Positions 42,988-51,488 of a DNA stretch of 64,000 bases are shown piece after piece. The DNA is from Taibaiella sp. Its GTDB lineage: Bacteria; Bacteroidota; Bacteroidia; Chitinophagales; Chitinophagaceae. The notes beneath the pieces are model-generated. The model saw only the letters and a list, made by a program, of their open reading frames with translations. It did not search any database and was not told the DNA's origin. Positions within the stretch are counted from its first letter, which is position 1, and each line of letters opens with the position of its first letter. The position numbers and the translations under genes are program-made. Where the stretch lies: the NCBI GenBank assembly GCA_021740995.1, contig JAIOYR010000001.1:1-64000 (forward strand). Direction: 5' to 3'.

Positions 42988-43515
42988 ATGAATTGCAACT
43001 TTACACCTTTTCCGGTACTGAGTACAGAGCGGCTCACCATGCGGCAACTGACGCTGGCTGATGACAATGAAGTGTTCTTTCAGCGGTCAGACAAGGCTAT
43101 GAACGAATATGTAGGCAACCCACCCTGTAAGTCGGTAGAGGAGGCACGGGAATGGATAAATAAGATAAATGGTTTTGCGGCTGCCAATGAGTCGATATTC
43201 TGGGGGGTATGCCTGAAGGGCAGCCAGAAAGTAATGGGTGGGTTCTGTTTCTGGAACTTACAGCCGGAGGAGGACAAGGCTGAAATAGGGTTTGGGATAT
43301 ACCCGGAGCATCAGCGAAAAGGGTATATGAATGAGGTGCTGCAGGCGGGGTTGCAATACGGTTTTGATAAAATGGAATTGGAGCGCATAGAGGCATACAC
43401 GCACAGTGCTAATAAGGCTTCTGTACGTGTGCTGGAGAAGAACGGGTTTGTGCTGATGGAGCCTCAGCCAGAGGGGGAAGCTCCTTATATAGTATTTGTG
43501 CTGAAGAGACACTAA
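42988..43515 (+). CDS. GNAT-family N-acetyltransferase (RimJ/RimL type)
   Basis: A protein of about 175 residues. It has the RimJ/RimL-type N-terminus 'TERLTMRQLTLADDNEVF', the acetyl-CoA-binding 'GIYPEHQRKGYMNEVLQAGL', and the conserved 'RIEAYTHSANKASVRVLEKNGF' near the end. Such proteins acetylate N-termini, amino acids or antibiotics, and the substrate is unknown. I chose ATG 42988. The gene is followed by the DUF4160/DUF2442 pair, which has its own promoter. Confidence 0.92.
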   Translation: MNCNFTPFPVLSTERLTMRQLTLADDNEVFFQRSDKAMNEYVGNPPCKSVEEAREWINKINGFAAANESIFWGVCLKGSQKVMGGFCFWNLQPEEDKAEIGFGIYPEHQRKGYMNEVLQAGLQYGFDKMELERIEAYTHSANKASVRVLEKNGFVLMEPQPEGEAPYIVFVLKRH

Positions 43516-43540
43516 TAATAACCAGTTGCTGCATCCGCTT

Positions 43541-43572
43541 TTTGTTTCAAACATATATTTTGTGTATTTTTG
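43541..43572 (+). promoter_or_regulatory. Predicted promoter of the DUF4160-DUF2442 pair
   Basis: TTTG (43541-43544), 20 bases, then TATTTTTG (43565-43572): a full match to the Bacteroidetes consensus. The ATG follows 11 bases later. Confidence 0.7.
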
Positions 43573-43583
43573 AAAGAAAATTT

Positions 43584-43853
43584 ATGCCTGTTATCTCCTT
43601 GTTTTATGGGTTGATAATTACGATGTATTTCTACGATAACAGAAGGCATCATCTGCCTCATATCCATGTGAAATATAATGAGGATGAAGCAGTTTTTAGT
43701 ATTGAAAGTGGCGAACTAATTGACGGTGTGTTACCAAAATCGAAAATACGGCTTGTGCAGGCGTGGATCGAAATTCATCGTGAAGATTTAATGGCAAACT
43801 GGAAACTTGCAATAGTTGGAGAAAGAATTTTCCAAATAGAACCTTTAAAATAA
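43584..43853 (+). CDS. DUF4160 protein (possible toxin-antitoxin partner)
   Basis: An 89-residue protein with the DUF4160 hallmark 'ITMYFYDNRRHHLPHIHVKY' (Phe-x-x-x-x-x-x-His-x-x-Pro-His-(I/F)-H-v) and the middle 'GELIDGVLPKSKIRLVQAW'. It is followed 7 bases later by DUF2442. The two families are regularly paired, and the pair has been proposed as a toxin-antitoxin-like module. Activity has not been established, to my knowledge. The ATG at 43584 is downstream of a strong promoter match. Confidence 0.87.
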   Translation: MPVISLFYGLIITMYFYDNRRHHLPHIHVKYNEDEAVFSIESGELIDGVLPKSKIRLVQAWIEIHREDLMANWKLAIVGERIFQIEPLK

Positions 43854-43860
43854 ACTACAT

Positions 43861-44106
43861 ATGAATCCCCGAGTTAATGCAGTGCAACCTAAGCCAGATT
43901 ATATACTTGCGGTGAAGTTTAATAATGGTGAGCAGAAGTTGTTTGACGTAAAGCCATACCTTACAAAAGGGATTTTTACCGCACTCGCTGATAGGAGTAT
44001 TTTCAATCAGGTAAAGGTTTTTAACGGATCAGTGCTTTGGCCCGGCGAATTAGATTTATGTCCTGATACTCTATATGAAGATAGCGTAGCTATCAATAAA
44101 GCCTAA
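43861..44106 (+). CDS. DUF2442 protein (partner of DUF4160)
   Basis: An 81-residue protein matching DUF2442: 'VNAVQPKPDYILAVKFNNGEQ' in part, then 'FDVKPYLTKGIFTALAD' and the typical 'GSVLWPGELDLCPDTLYEDS'. Its ATG lies 7 bases after the DUF4160 stop, so the pair is one operon. In TA-type interpretation DUF2442 is usually taken as the antitoxin or DNA-binding partner, but this is inference from pairing and size. Confidence 0.88.
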   Translation: MNPRVNAVQPKPDYILAVKFNNGEQKLFDVKPYLTKGIFTALADRSIFNQVKVFNGSVLWPGELDLCPDTLYEDSVAINKA

Positions 44107-44324
44107 TGTAGGCGGCAGATTATGCAAGCCGAGGACGGTTTTCGGCACATCCGATATTGAGCTAAAAGGAGTGAGATTTCAATCAACCGTTCAGTGTTTT
44201 TAGCCTGACTATTATGTTCAAGCACAGGAATGGTCGCCCTGTTTTGCAAAAATCAAAGTTTAGTATATCTTTAAGCCTTCATAACCATTTTTCTAAAATT
44301 CCAACAACACTAAATATCTTTCAG

Positions 44325-44888
44325 ATGCAGAGAAAGTTATACATTTTTTGCCTTGCTGTAGCACTCATTTCTTTTATTCCACGCACGCAGGCACAGCGGG
44401 GCAAGAGTGAATTTACGGTAGGTTATGGTCGTTTTAGCTCTTATCAGTTTTACAACAGACCACCGTACAGTTCTTCTTCGGGTACGTTTACGCTGGCATA
44501 CCGTTACTACGTATCGTCTACGGTAACTATAGGTATGGGTTTTGGCAATGAGCGCATCAATAACTGGGCAGGTATAGCTACGCTGTCGCCGGAGATTACA
44601 GTAAAGTATCTGGATACAAGAGGTAGCCGTGTGCGTGTAAGGTTATACGGTTCTGCGGGTTATGGTGTTTCGTTTCTCACAGATCTGAAGGTAGGTCCGG
44701 GACAACTGGATGAAACAGGCGCTAAGCCATGGGGTTTGCAGGTGACACCTATAGGTGTGCGTGTGGGCAGGCAGTTTGCCTACTTTGCCGAGCTGGGCTT
44801 TGGGTACAAGGGATTGGTGCATGGCGGTGTGTCATGGCGCTTCCCCAAGCACTGGAAGCAAAAGGAGGTAGACATGGAGTCAAAATAA
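44325..44888 (+). CDS. Outer-membrane beta-barrel protein (small)
   Basis: A protein of about 187 residues with a signal peptide ending Thr-Gln-Ala-Gln. It has eight or so amphipathic strands, such as 'SGTFTLAYRYYVSSTVTIGMGFG' in part, 'RVRVRLYGSAGYGVSF', 'YFAELGFGYKGLVHGGVSW'. This is the OmpA/OmpW-like small barrel type common in Bacteroidetes. The ligand is unknown. I chose the ATG at 44325. A hairpin terminator follows at 44910. Confidence 0.75.
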   Translation: MQRKLYIFCLAVALISFIPRTQAQRGKSEFTVGYGRFSSYQFYNRPPYSSSSGTFTLAYRYYVSSTVTIGMGFGNERINNWAGIATLSPEITVKYLDTRGSRVRVRLYGSAGYGVSFLTDLKVGPGQLDETGAKPWGLQVTPIGVRVGRQFAYFAELGFGYKGLVHGGVSWRFPKHWKQKEVDMESK

Positions 44889-44909
44889 ACCAGAATAAAA
44901 ACATAGAAG

Positions 44910-44936
44910 ATGTGCGGCTGTGGTCGCACATTTTTT
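44910..44936 (+). terminator. Terminator after small barrel gene
   Basis: ATGTGCG / CGCACAT stem (7 bp, 8-base loop) followed by six T residues, 21 bases after the stop codon. Confidence 0.7.
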
Positions 44937-45010
44937 GTGTAGGGTACTTTATGAAATTAACAACATAACAGTCGGTAAAAAGGCGCAATTTTGTAAGGTA
45001 AAAGAGGTTA

Positions 45011-45087
45011 ACCGCAGACCTGCCTGCGGTAGGCAGGGATGCTGAGGCGCAGAGGATTTCACCACAAAGTGCACGAAGGACACAAAG
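45011..45087 (+). repeat. Dispersed palindromic repeat, copy B
   Basis: Reads ACCGCAGACCTGCCTGCGGTAGGCAGGGATG ... ACCACAAAGTGCACGAAGGACACAAAG. The palindrome core is at 45019-45037 (CCTGCCT-GCGGT-AGGCAGG). It is a clear relative of the inverted copy at 30932-31011. Confidence 0.75.
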
Positions 45088-45198
45088 AGGTGGGTTAGAA
45101 TATTGGGGTAAAAGAACTGGAACAAATAGGATTACTAAGTTGTTTTAAAGGTCACAATTCTTGCTGCTAAAACATAAGGCACAGCAACAACACAAAAG

Positions 45199-46275
45199 AT
45201 GAAAAAACTGGACTGGTATATAGTCAGGAAATTTCTCAGTACTTTTTTCTTCGCCATTATGATACTGGCGGTGATTTCGTGTGTGATAGATTACTCAGAG
45301 AAGGTGGATAATATAGTGTCGAAAAAGGCGCCTTTTCTGGTGGTAGCCAACTACTACATGAACTTCATTCCGCACATTACGGCACTGCTTTTTCCGCTGT
45401 TTATATTCATTGCTACCATTTTCTTTACCTCTAAGCTGGCATACAAATCGGAGATAATAGCCATACTGTCGTCGGGGGTGTCTTATACACGGTTTCTGCG
45501 ACCATATGCGGTGGGGGGCGGTTTTCTGTGTCTGGTATCGCTAATCGCCAACCACTGGATTATACCCAATGCCAATAAGCAACGTATAGACTTTGAGAAC
45601 ACTTATATCAATGATGCCAACTTCAGGTATACCACCGACAATATGCATCTGGGGTTGGCCAAGGGGCTGTTTGTGTATCTGCAAAACTTCAATTTTGACA
45701 ACTATACCGGTAATCGTTTTTGTGCAGAGAAAATGGATGGTACCATGCTTACAGAAAAGCTGATGGCAGATATTGCGGTATATGATACGGTGAAGAAGAT
45801 ATGGCACCTGCACAATGTGGTGATACGCACCAATGATACCCTGCATGAAAAGCTGGTCAAGGTGCCGGATATGGACGTAAAGTATCCCTTCACACCCAGA
45901 GACCTGAACCGTGGCGATGCGATAAAGGAGGCACTAACAACCCCCGAGCTGGACCGCTATGTGAAAGAGGAGCAACTGCGGGGGCAGGAAAACCTGAATA
46001 CCTTCTTTATAGAGCGAGAGCGCAGAACAGCTACGCCATTTGCAGGCTTTATCCTTACTATGATAGGGGTATCTATCGCCAGCCGCAAGATAAGGGGAGG
46101 CAGTGGTTTTCATCTGGCACTGGGCATTGCCATCAGTGCGATTTTTGTGATGTCGCTGCAGGTGTCTACTACCTTTGCTACGAAGTCGGACCTGGACCCA
46201 CTGATAGCTGTGTGGATACCCAATGTGATATTTGGGGTGGTGGCGTTTGTGTTGTATTTGAGGCAGTTGAAGTAG
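45199..46275 (+). CDS. LptF/LptG-family permease (second)
   Basis: A 358-residue inner-membrane permease of the Lpt exporter: N-terminal 'KKLDWYIVRKFLSTFFFAIMI', periplasmic segment in the middle, and the conserved C-terminal helices 'GFILTMIGVSIASRKIRGGSGFHL' and 'LIAVWIPNVIFGVVAF'. Its length is near that of LptG of E. coli. It pairs functionally with the 489-residue family member at 1880-3349, although the two are not adjacent. The ATG starts 111 bases after repeat copy B. Confidence 0.9.
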   Translation: MKKLDWYIVRKFLSTFFFAIMILAVISCVIDYSEKVDNIVSKKAPFLVVANYYMNFIPHITALLFPLFIFIATIFFTSKLAYKSEIIAILSSGVSYTRFLRPYAVGGGFLCLVSLIANHWIIPNANKQRIDFENTYINDANFRYTTDNMHLGLAKGLFVYLQNFNFDNYTGNRFCAEKMDGTMLTEKLMADIAVYDTVKKIWHLHNVVIRTNDTLHEKLVKVPDMDVKYPFTPRDLNRGDAIKEALTTPELDRYVKEEQLRGQENLNTFFIERERRTATPFAGFILTMIGVSIASRKIRGGSGFHLALGIAISAIFVMSLQVSTTFATKSDLDPLIAVWIPNVIFGVVAFVLYLRQLK

Positions 46276-46564
46276 ATCTCTCCCCAACCCTCTCCCCTAC
46301 GGTAAACTCAGGGCAAACTCGGAGAGGGAGGTGTTGAATGAGCGCAGTGCAGACCTTGCCAATTTCAGAACTCCTGACCTTTCGCAGTCTAAACCGGAGT
46401 AGTATTTGAAATCCTGTACGAGATAACCCCGGCCCTAAAGGGAGATGTTACGTAATCCACATGAATTTACCATGATTTCAGACTGCGAACTTGTATTTAC
46501 TCTGCTCTAAGGGTAAGGTGTTCTGAGTTTACATACCATGCAGTATATGATAATGGAAATGGGG
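46276..46564. other. Intergenic region with nested inverted repeats
   Basis: No gene is supported. The 46279-46350 part is the second copy of the CTCTCCC/GAGAGGG repeat (ending GAATGAGCGCAGT), here split by an inserted GTAAACTCAGGGCAAACTC block. Nested arms follow: GTAAACTCAG (46302-46311) pairs with CTGAGTTTAC (46523-46532). TTCGCAGTCT (46381-46390) pairs with AGACTGCGAA (46480-46489). It may be a miniature element inserted in the older repeat. Confidence 0.6.
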
Positions 46565-47377
46565 TTACTTTATTGGGGCTTCCCAGCCTTTATAGTAGCC
46601 TTTCATTGTTTTTGCGGTTCTTATAAGTTCGCTTTCCATAGCCATAATGCTGTCCATAACTATGGTGCCCCTGCGCGATACGGTAATCTGGTGGGGTAGT
46701 AGTGTGCTTTGGGCGTTTTCGGTGGCGGTGATATTGTATCTGTTGGCCGTGGCGTAGCTGCCAAATGCGGTTCTGGCGGTATCTGTAGAAAAGCCGAAGG
46801 TGTAGTTTATGTTTCTAGGTTCATCCAGATTGTCGCCTCCTTGCAGCATGCCCAGTATTATTTTGTTGTTTACCATCCATGCGGCGGCTGTGCTGTCAGG
46901 GTAGAGGAAGGTGCGGTAGGTGAGCCATAGCGGCTCGTGCTTTATCTTCAGGGTGTATTCATATTCCCTAAAGTGATTGCTATACATACGGGAGAGAGCT
47001 GTGCGCACGGCGGTGGTGTCTTTTACGTAGTAGTAGTTTACACGCTCACAGTTGTAGGTAAAGGTGCCCACGAGTTTTTTGGCAGTAGCGCCGGATAGTA
47101 TACCCCCTGTTACATCCAGTATCTTTTCCATCTCAAAGATCTCGCTGGTGTCCGGTATGCCCTGCGGATTGGTACAGTTTTTTGCTTTGGGGCCGGTGAC
47201 TACCAGGTAGGGCAGTAGTTTATCCGGCGCAGACGACATCTGCGCGAGGTCTACCATTACAGAGCCGGGTTTGCTGCCATAGCGTGCCATGTAGGTGTCC
47301 CAGTTTTCCTGCTGCGCATGGGTGGTGGTCATGCACAATGTAACGGCCACAAACAGCAGGTATGCGCTATACTTCAT
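46565..47377 (-). CDS. DUF695/RraB-like secreted protein
   Basis: A protein of about 270 residues with a Sec signal peptide (ending Thr-His-Ala-Gln). The N-terminal half ('NWDTYMARYGSKPGSVMVDL') resembles the DUF695 family. The C-terminal part ending 'ELIRTAKTMKGYYKGWEAP' matches the RraB (regulator of RNase E) fold ending Gly-x-Tyr-x-Gly-Trp-Glu. Cytosolic RraB regulates RNase E, but this protein is exported, so that role is not assumed. I chose the ATG at 47377, and the upstream codons (to 47395) are in frame too. Confidence 0.75.
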   Translation of the reverse strand: MKYSAYLLFVAVTLCMTTTHAQQENWDTYMARYGSKPGSVMVDLAQMSSAPDKLLPYLVVTGPKAKNCTNPQGIPDTSEIFEMEKILDVTGGILSGATAKKLVGTFTYNCERVNYYYVKDTTAVRTALSRMYSNHFREYEYTLKIKHEPLWLTYRTFLYPDSTAAAWMVNNKIILGMLQGGDNLDEPRNINYTFGFSTDTARTAFGSYATANRYNITATENAQSTLLPHQITVSRRGTIVMDSIMAMESELIRTAKTMKGYYKGWEAPIK

Positions 47378-47468
47378 GGTGTAAAATAAATACATCCATG
47401 TGAGTGTAGTTGCGTTTATGAAAACTTTATGGTTTGGGTGGGGTAGGGTAGATGGATTTAATATAGTG

Positions 47469-48659
47469 TCATTCTTCCATCAGTGCATTTACGGCACACC
47501 ATGCCATCATGCCCATGCCGGTTTTCATAGATTCTTCATTTATATCGAAGCGGGAGTTGTGTACCGGTGCCAGAAATTCTTTGTTGTCTTTGTTGGTTCC
47601 TATTCTGAAGAAGCAGCCAGGTACGTGCAGGGTATAGAAGCTGAAGTCTTCGGCTGCCATGCGCATATCCAGCTCATGTACGTTTTCTGAGCCTACATAA
47701 GCCTCTGCCCAGGAGCTGGCTTTGGTGGTTAGGGCCGGGTCATTGAAGAGCATGGGGTAGCCTATGGGGATTTCTACCGTCACTTTTGCGCCATAGGCAG
47801 CACAGGTCTGCTCTGTAAATTCTCTTATCCACCTGTGCGCCTCATAGCGCCATGTTTCGTCCATGGTGCGGAAGGTACCCAGCATCTCTACTTTATCGGG
47901 TATTACATTGGTAGCAAAGCCTCCGGCTATCTTGCCGAAGGTGAGTACAGATGGTATCAGGGGATTGCTCTTGCGGGATACTACCTGTTGCAATCCGGTA
48001 ATAACCAGTGCTGCTATGGCTATAGGGTCTACCGTCTGGTGGGGTAGTGCTGCATGGCCGCCCTTTCCTTCTATGGTTATGTATACTTCGTCGGCACTAG
48101 CCATGTACTGCCCTGCCCTAAATCCGGTAGCACCGGTGGGCAGATGCGGAAATACGTGCAGTGCAAAAATGGCATCGGGCTTTGGGTTTTCCAGTACTCC
48201 CTCGGCAATCATAATACTGGCACCGCCGGGGTGTTTTTCCTCGCCCGGCTGAAAGATGAGTTTTACAGTGCCTTCAAATTCATGCCGCAGATCGTTGAGA
48301 ATGTGTGCAGCACCCAGCAGGCAGCTGGTATGCACATCGTGTCCGCAGGCGTGCATCACGCCCTCATTTTTAGAGCAGTAGTTTGCGGTGTTGTCTTCAA
48401 GGATAGGTAATGCGTCCAGATCGGCACGGAGTGCTATGCAGCGTTTTTCGGGGTTGCGGCCTTCTATCAGTGCTACTATTCCGGTTTCTGCTATGGGCGA
48501 TATATTGGTAATGCCTATAGCCTCGAGACGGGCTGCTACGTATGCGGCAGTCTCAAATTCCTTGAAGGATAGCTCAGGATTGGCGTGAATATGGTGGCGT
48601 ATCTGCTGCACTTCGGGATAGTATTCATCTGCCTTGGTGCGGATTTTGTGTAGTAACAT
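47469..48659 (-). CDS. M20-family amidohydrolase (IAA-amino acid/N-acyl amino acid hydrolase type)
   Basis: A zinc- or manganese-dependent amidohydrolase of about 396 residues. 'QIRHHIHANPELSFKEFET' opens the protein. 'HACGHDVHTSCLLGAA' carries the first metal ligands (Cys and His), 'LIFQPGEEKHPGGAS' the catalytic Glu-Glu, and 'MAAEDFSFY' and 'RFDINEESMKTG' complete the site. Family members hydrolyse N-acyl or N-amidic amino acids such as hippurate. The substrate here is unspecified. I chose the ATG at 48659 that yields the normal N-terminus. No signal peptide is visible. Confidence 0.93.
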   Translation of the reverse strand: MLLHKIRTKADEYYPEVQQIRHHIHANPELSFKEFETAAYVAARLEAIGITNISPIAETGIVALIEGRNPEKRCIALRADLDALPILEDNTANYCSKNEGVMHACGHDVHTSCLLGAAHILNDLRHEFEGTVKLIFQPGEEKHPGGASIMIAEGVLENPKPDAIFALHVFPHLPTGATGFRAGQYMASADEVYITIEGKGGHAALPHQTVDPIAIAALVITGLQQVVSRKSNPLIPSVLTFGKIAGGFATNVIPDKVEMLGTFRTMDETWRYEAHRWIREFTEQTCAAYGAKVTVEIPIGYPMLFNDPALTTKASSWAEAYVGSENVHELDMRMAAEDFSFYTLHVPGCFFRIGTNKDNKEFLAPVHNSRFDINEESMKTGMGMMAWCAVNALMEE

Positions 48660-48873
48660 GGTATTGTATTGAAGGTAACCCGCAGAGGCCCCAGGAGCTA
48701 AAACGGGTATCTTTTGTTGAAAAACTATTTGCTGCAATAAAGGTAAGAAAGGATATGTATTCCGGTACAGTATGTTTATCAGGCATGATTTTTGTTGTTG
48801 AATTCCTAATTCCAAAAATTTAATATTAAGTTATTGTTACCATTTCGTAACTTTAGTTGGTAATTGAAAATCA

Positions 48874-50079
48874 TTGAAGCTAAAATTATCCATATTGATT
48901 CTGTTTCTACTGCTGACAGGCATGGTGGGTGCTACCGGCCGGCACGCTCCCGTGCAGCAGGTATGCTTTGATTTTTATGGAGATACAATTTCACTTTCTG
49001 GGCTCAATGCAGCTGTTGTAGATTACAATGGAACTCTTTCTGAAGAGAAGATACAGCACTTTTATGACGAGATGAATGATGCGGGCTATGAGCCGGTTAT
49101 CGCATCTTTGCTCAGGTACAAGCATCAGCACAAGCCTGACGACTGGCTGTATTACCAACTGATACGTAAAACGGCTCAGTACCTTAGCCCCAAGGCCGAT
49201 AACTATCACCGCTATACGCTATATAAGTGGTTTTTCCTCACAAAAACCGGCTATGATGCTACTTTGAATATAGCAGGAGACCATTTGCTTTTTTATGTAC
49301 AGTGCGATGAGAATATATATGATATACCTTTTCACTTGAGAGAAGGGAAGCAATATGTATGTCTCAATTATCATGACTATGGTAAAATAGACTTCGCTAC
49401 AACCACTTTTACTAAAGTGAATATTACTGTGCCCGAAGCAAGGCATGGCTTCTCTTACCGGCTTACCAGCCTGCCTGTTTTTTCGCCGGAAGACTATGAA
49501 GAGAAAGATATAGCATTTAGTTACCAAAATCTTGACTACAGATTTAAGGTAAAGCTGAATACTAAGGTGAAAAACATCTTTACCAACTATCCGGTTGCGG
49601 ACTACCAGTTGTATTTCAATATGCCGCTGAGCAGTGGCACTTACAGCTCACTGATACCACAGCTAAAGGAGAATATAAGAAGCATGGGCACCCGGCAGGG
49701 CGTAGATTACCTGATGCGTTTTACCAGATATGCATTCCTGTACAAGCCCGATGGGGACCACTTTGGTAAGGAAAAAAGGCTGATACCTGAGCAGACGTTG
49801 CTATATGAGAGCAGCGATTGCGAAGACAGGGCAGCACTATTCTTTTACCTGGTAAAGGAGATCTACAATCTGCCTATGATAGTGCTGGCATATCCGGAGC
49901 ATGTAACCATAGCTGTGAAATTTGACAAGCCTATCGGGAAATCAATCATATACAATGGCGAAAAGTATACAGTTTGTGAGCCTACACCTCAGAAGGATGA
50001 TGTACCAATAGGCAGTATCTCGCGCGAACTGAGTAATAAGGTTTATGAGGTCGCCTTTGTATACTCACCTGAACAGTAA
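48874..50079 (+). CDS. Secreted transglutaminase-like protein (TTG start)
   Basis: A 401-residue exported protein. A clear signal peptide ('MKLKLSILILFLLLTGMVG') directly follows the TTG start, the only start since an in-frame stop lies at 48865. The C-terminal part 'LLYESSDCEDRAALFFYLVKEI' contains Cys-Glu-Asp, followed by His in 'PEHVTIAV'. These match the Cys-His-(Asp) arrangement of the transglutaminase-like papain fold. Together with an N-terminal all-beta/helical region of about 250 residues it is a Bacteroidetes family without assigned role. A near-consensus -7 element TAACTTTA is at 48848-48855. It may act as a protease or amidase. Confidence 0.65.
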   Translation: MKLKLSILILFLLLTGMVGATGRHAPVQQVCFDFYGDTISLSGLNAAVVDYNGTLSEEKIQHFYDEMNDAGYEPVIASLLRYKHQHKPDDWLYYQLIRKTAQYLSPKADNYHRYTLYKWFFLTKTGYDATLNIAGDHLLFYVQCDENIYDIPFHLREGKQYVCLNYHDYGKIDFATTTFTKVNITVPEARHGFSYRLTSLPVFSPEDYEEKDIAFSYQNLDYRFKVKLNTKVKNIFTNYPVADYQLYFNMPLSSGTYSSLIPQLKENIRSMGTRQGVDYLMRFTRYAFLYKPDGDHFGKEKRLIPEQTLLYESSDCEDRAALFFYLVKEIYNLPMIVLAYPEHVTIAVKFDKPIGKSIIYNGEKYTVCEPTPQKDDVPIGSISRELSNKVYEVAFVYSPEQ

Positions 50080-50126
50080 CTATCAAAGAACACCTATCGG
50101 AAGTCGTTTGTCTGCATTAGATGATG

Positions 50127-50786
50127 TTATGCTTCCTGCTTTTTTCTTCCAAAAAACATCTTGAATAATACCGGAGCTGTGGTTACAAAAATGATTATGA
50201 TGACAATCTTTTCCAAATTGGTTTTTACCCAGGGTATCTCACCCAGCAGGTATCCTGCCATAGTCATACTTATCACCCATGCTAAACATCCTATGATGTT
50301 GTATTTTATGAACTTCTTGTAGTTCATCTCGGCCATACCACCTACTATAGGGGCGAAAGTGCGCACAATGGGCAGAAAACGGGCAAGCATGATGGCCATT
50401 GCTCCCTTTTTCTCGTAGAAGTCGTGGGCCTGAGTTAAGTGTTTTTTCTTGAACAGCCAGGAGTCGGGTCGCTTCATTAGCAGATGTCCTGATTTGTTGC
50501 CAAACCAGTAACCTACAATATTGCCCAATATTCCGGCAATACTAATAAGCGTCATCCAGTAAATGAGATTGGCAGCGGCGTTTTCAAACGGAGACATAGT
50601 ATTGGCAATAGTGATGCCGGTAACAAACAGTAATGAGTCGCCGGGAAGGAAAAACCCAACAAATAAGCCGGTTTCAGCAAATATGATGAACATTACCAGG
50701 TACAAACCGCCATGGTCTGTAATCCAATTCATCAGTTTGTCGGGGTCTGCAAGTAGTGTTTTAAGTAATTCAATGATTTCGTGCAT
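50127..50786 (-). CDS. DedA-family membrane protein
   Basis: A 219-residue inner-membrane protein of the DedA/VTT (SNARE-associated) family. The conserved block 'FIIFAETGLFVGFFLPGDSLLF' precedes 'IAGILGNIVGYWFGNKSGH', 'FYEKKGAMAIMLARFLPIVRTFAPIVGGMAEM' (Arg-Phe-x-Pro-x-Val-Arg) and two C-terminal helices. DedA proteins are implicated in lipid flipping (undecaprenyl phosphate or phosphatidylethanolamine) and membrane homeostasis. The ATG start is clear. The genes on both sides are unrelated. Confidence 0.95.
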   Translation of the reverse strand: MHEIIELLKTLLADPDKLMNWITDHGGLYLVMFIIFAETGLFVGFFLPGDSLLFVTGITIANTMSPFENAAANLIYWMTLISIAGILGNIVGYWFGNKSGHLLMKRPDSWLFKKKHLTQAHDFYEKKGAMAIMLARFLPIVRTFAPIVGGMAEMNYKKFIKYNIIGCLAWVISMTMAGYLLGEIPWVKTNLEKIVIIIIFVTTAPVLFKMFFGRKKQEA

Positions 50787-50914
50787 AATAGATTAAGTCT
50801 TCGGGCGGTGAAAGTAAGAAAAAGTTGGGAGTATGTGCTTGGGTGTTGGTGATTGAAATTGTTATTAACGGGCCGGATAGTGCCGGAAGTTGGAATGGAG
50901 ATAACGCACCGGCC

Positions 50915-51373
50915 TCATTTTAACGTTTCTATAGGTTGCAAAGTCATAGTTCGCTCCTCTACGCCCGTGCTGTCGATACTTACCGCTAAGTAGGGAGGCC
51001 TTAACAACTCAGGTGCTTTTTCTGGCCATTCTATCAGGCAATAAGCACCACCAATGTGCGCCTGATCAATGCAGTCTTCCATGCCTGCATTGATAGCTTC
51101 TGCAGCATCGCGCAGGCGATACCAGTCCAGATGAAATATAATAACTTCTTTACCCTCCCGCTCCAAAACGTATTCGTTGATGAGTGCGAAAGTAGGGCTG
51201 CTTACATGCTGCTGTACCTGCAATAACTGACAGAGGTGGCTGATGAAGGTGGTTTTGCCGGCGCCCATCTCGCCACTAAATGTAATAACAGGATACGCCC
51301 GCGCTATATCCCAAAAGCCGGCGGCGGCATCTGCAATAGTATCAAGTGTGTAGGAAAGCTGTTTTGCAATCAT
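50915..51373 (-). CDS. tsaE: tRNA threonylcarbamoyladenosine biosynthesis ATPase TsaE
   Basis: A 152-residue ATPase needed with TsaB and TsaD to form t6A37 in tRNA. The Walker A 'GEMGAGKTT' is at 34-42, followed by 'VSSPTFALINEY', 'IIFHLDWYRLRD' and 'CLIEWPEKAPELL' (the conserved Glu-Trp-Pro-Glu/Lys). The length is normal. The tRNA-modifying TcdA of the same pathway is encoded at 11675. Single gene, divergent from the first metalloprotease. Confidence 0.95.
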   Translation of the reverse strand: MIAKQLSYTLDTIADAAAGFWDIARAYPVITFSGEMGAGKTTFISHLCQLLQVQQHVSSPTFALINEYVLEREGKEVIIFHLDWYRLRDAAEAINAGMEDCIDQAHIGGAYCLIEWPEKAPELLRPPYLAVSIDSTGVEERTMTLQPIETLK

Positions 51374-51488
51374 TTTATATAATGCGATAAAATTTTTAAA
51401 GAAAAATTATTTATTTAACTATTTATTTATCAAAACACAATTTTTCATAACTTGCCACACCGATTTTCAATTGCTACAAAAATATTCA

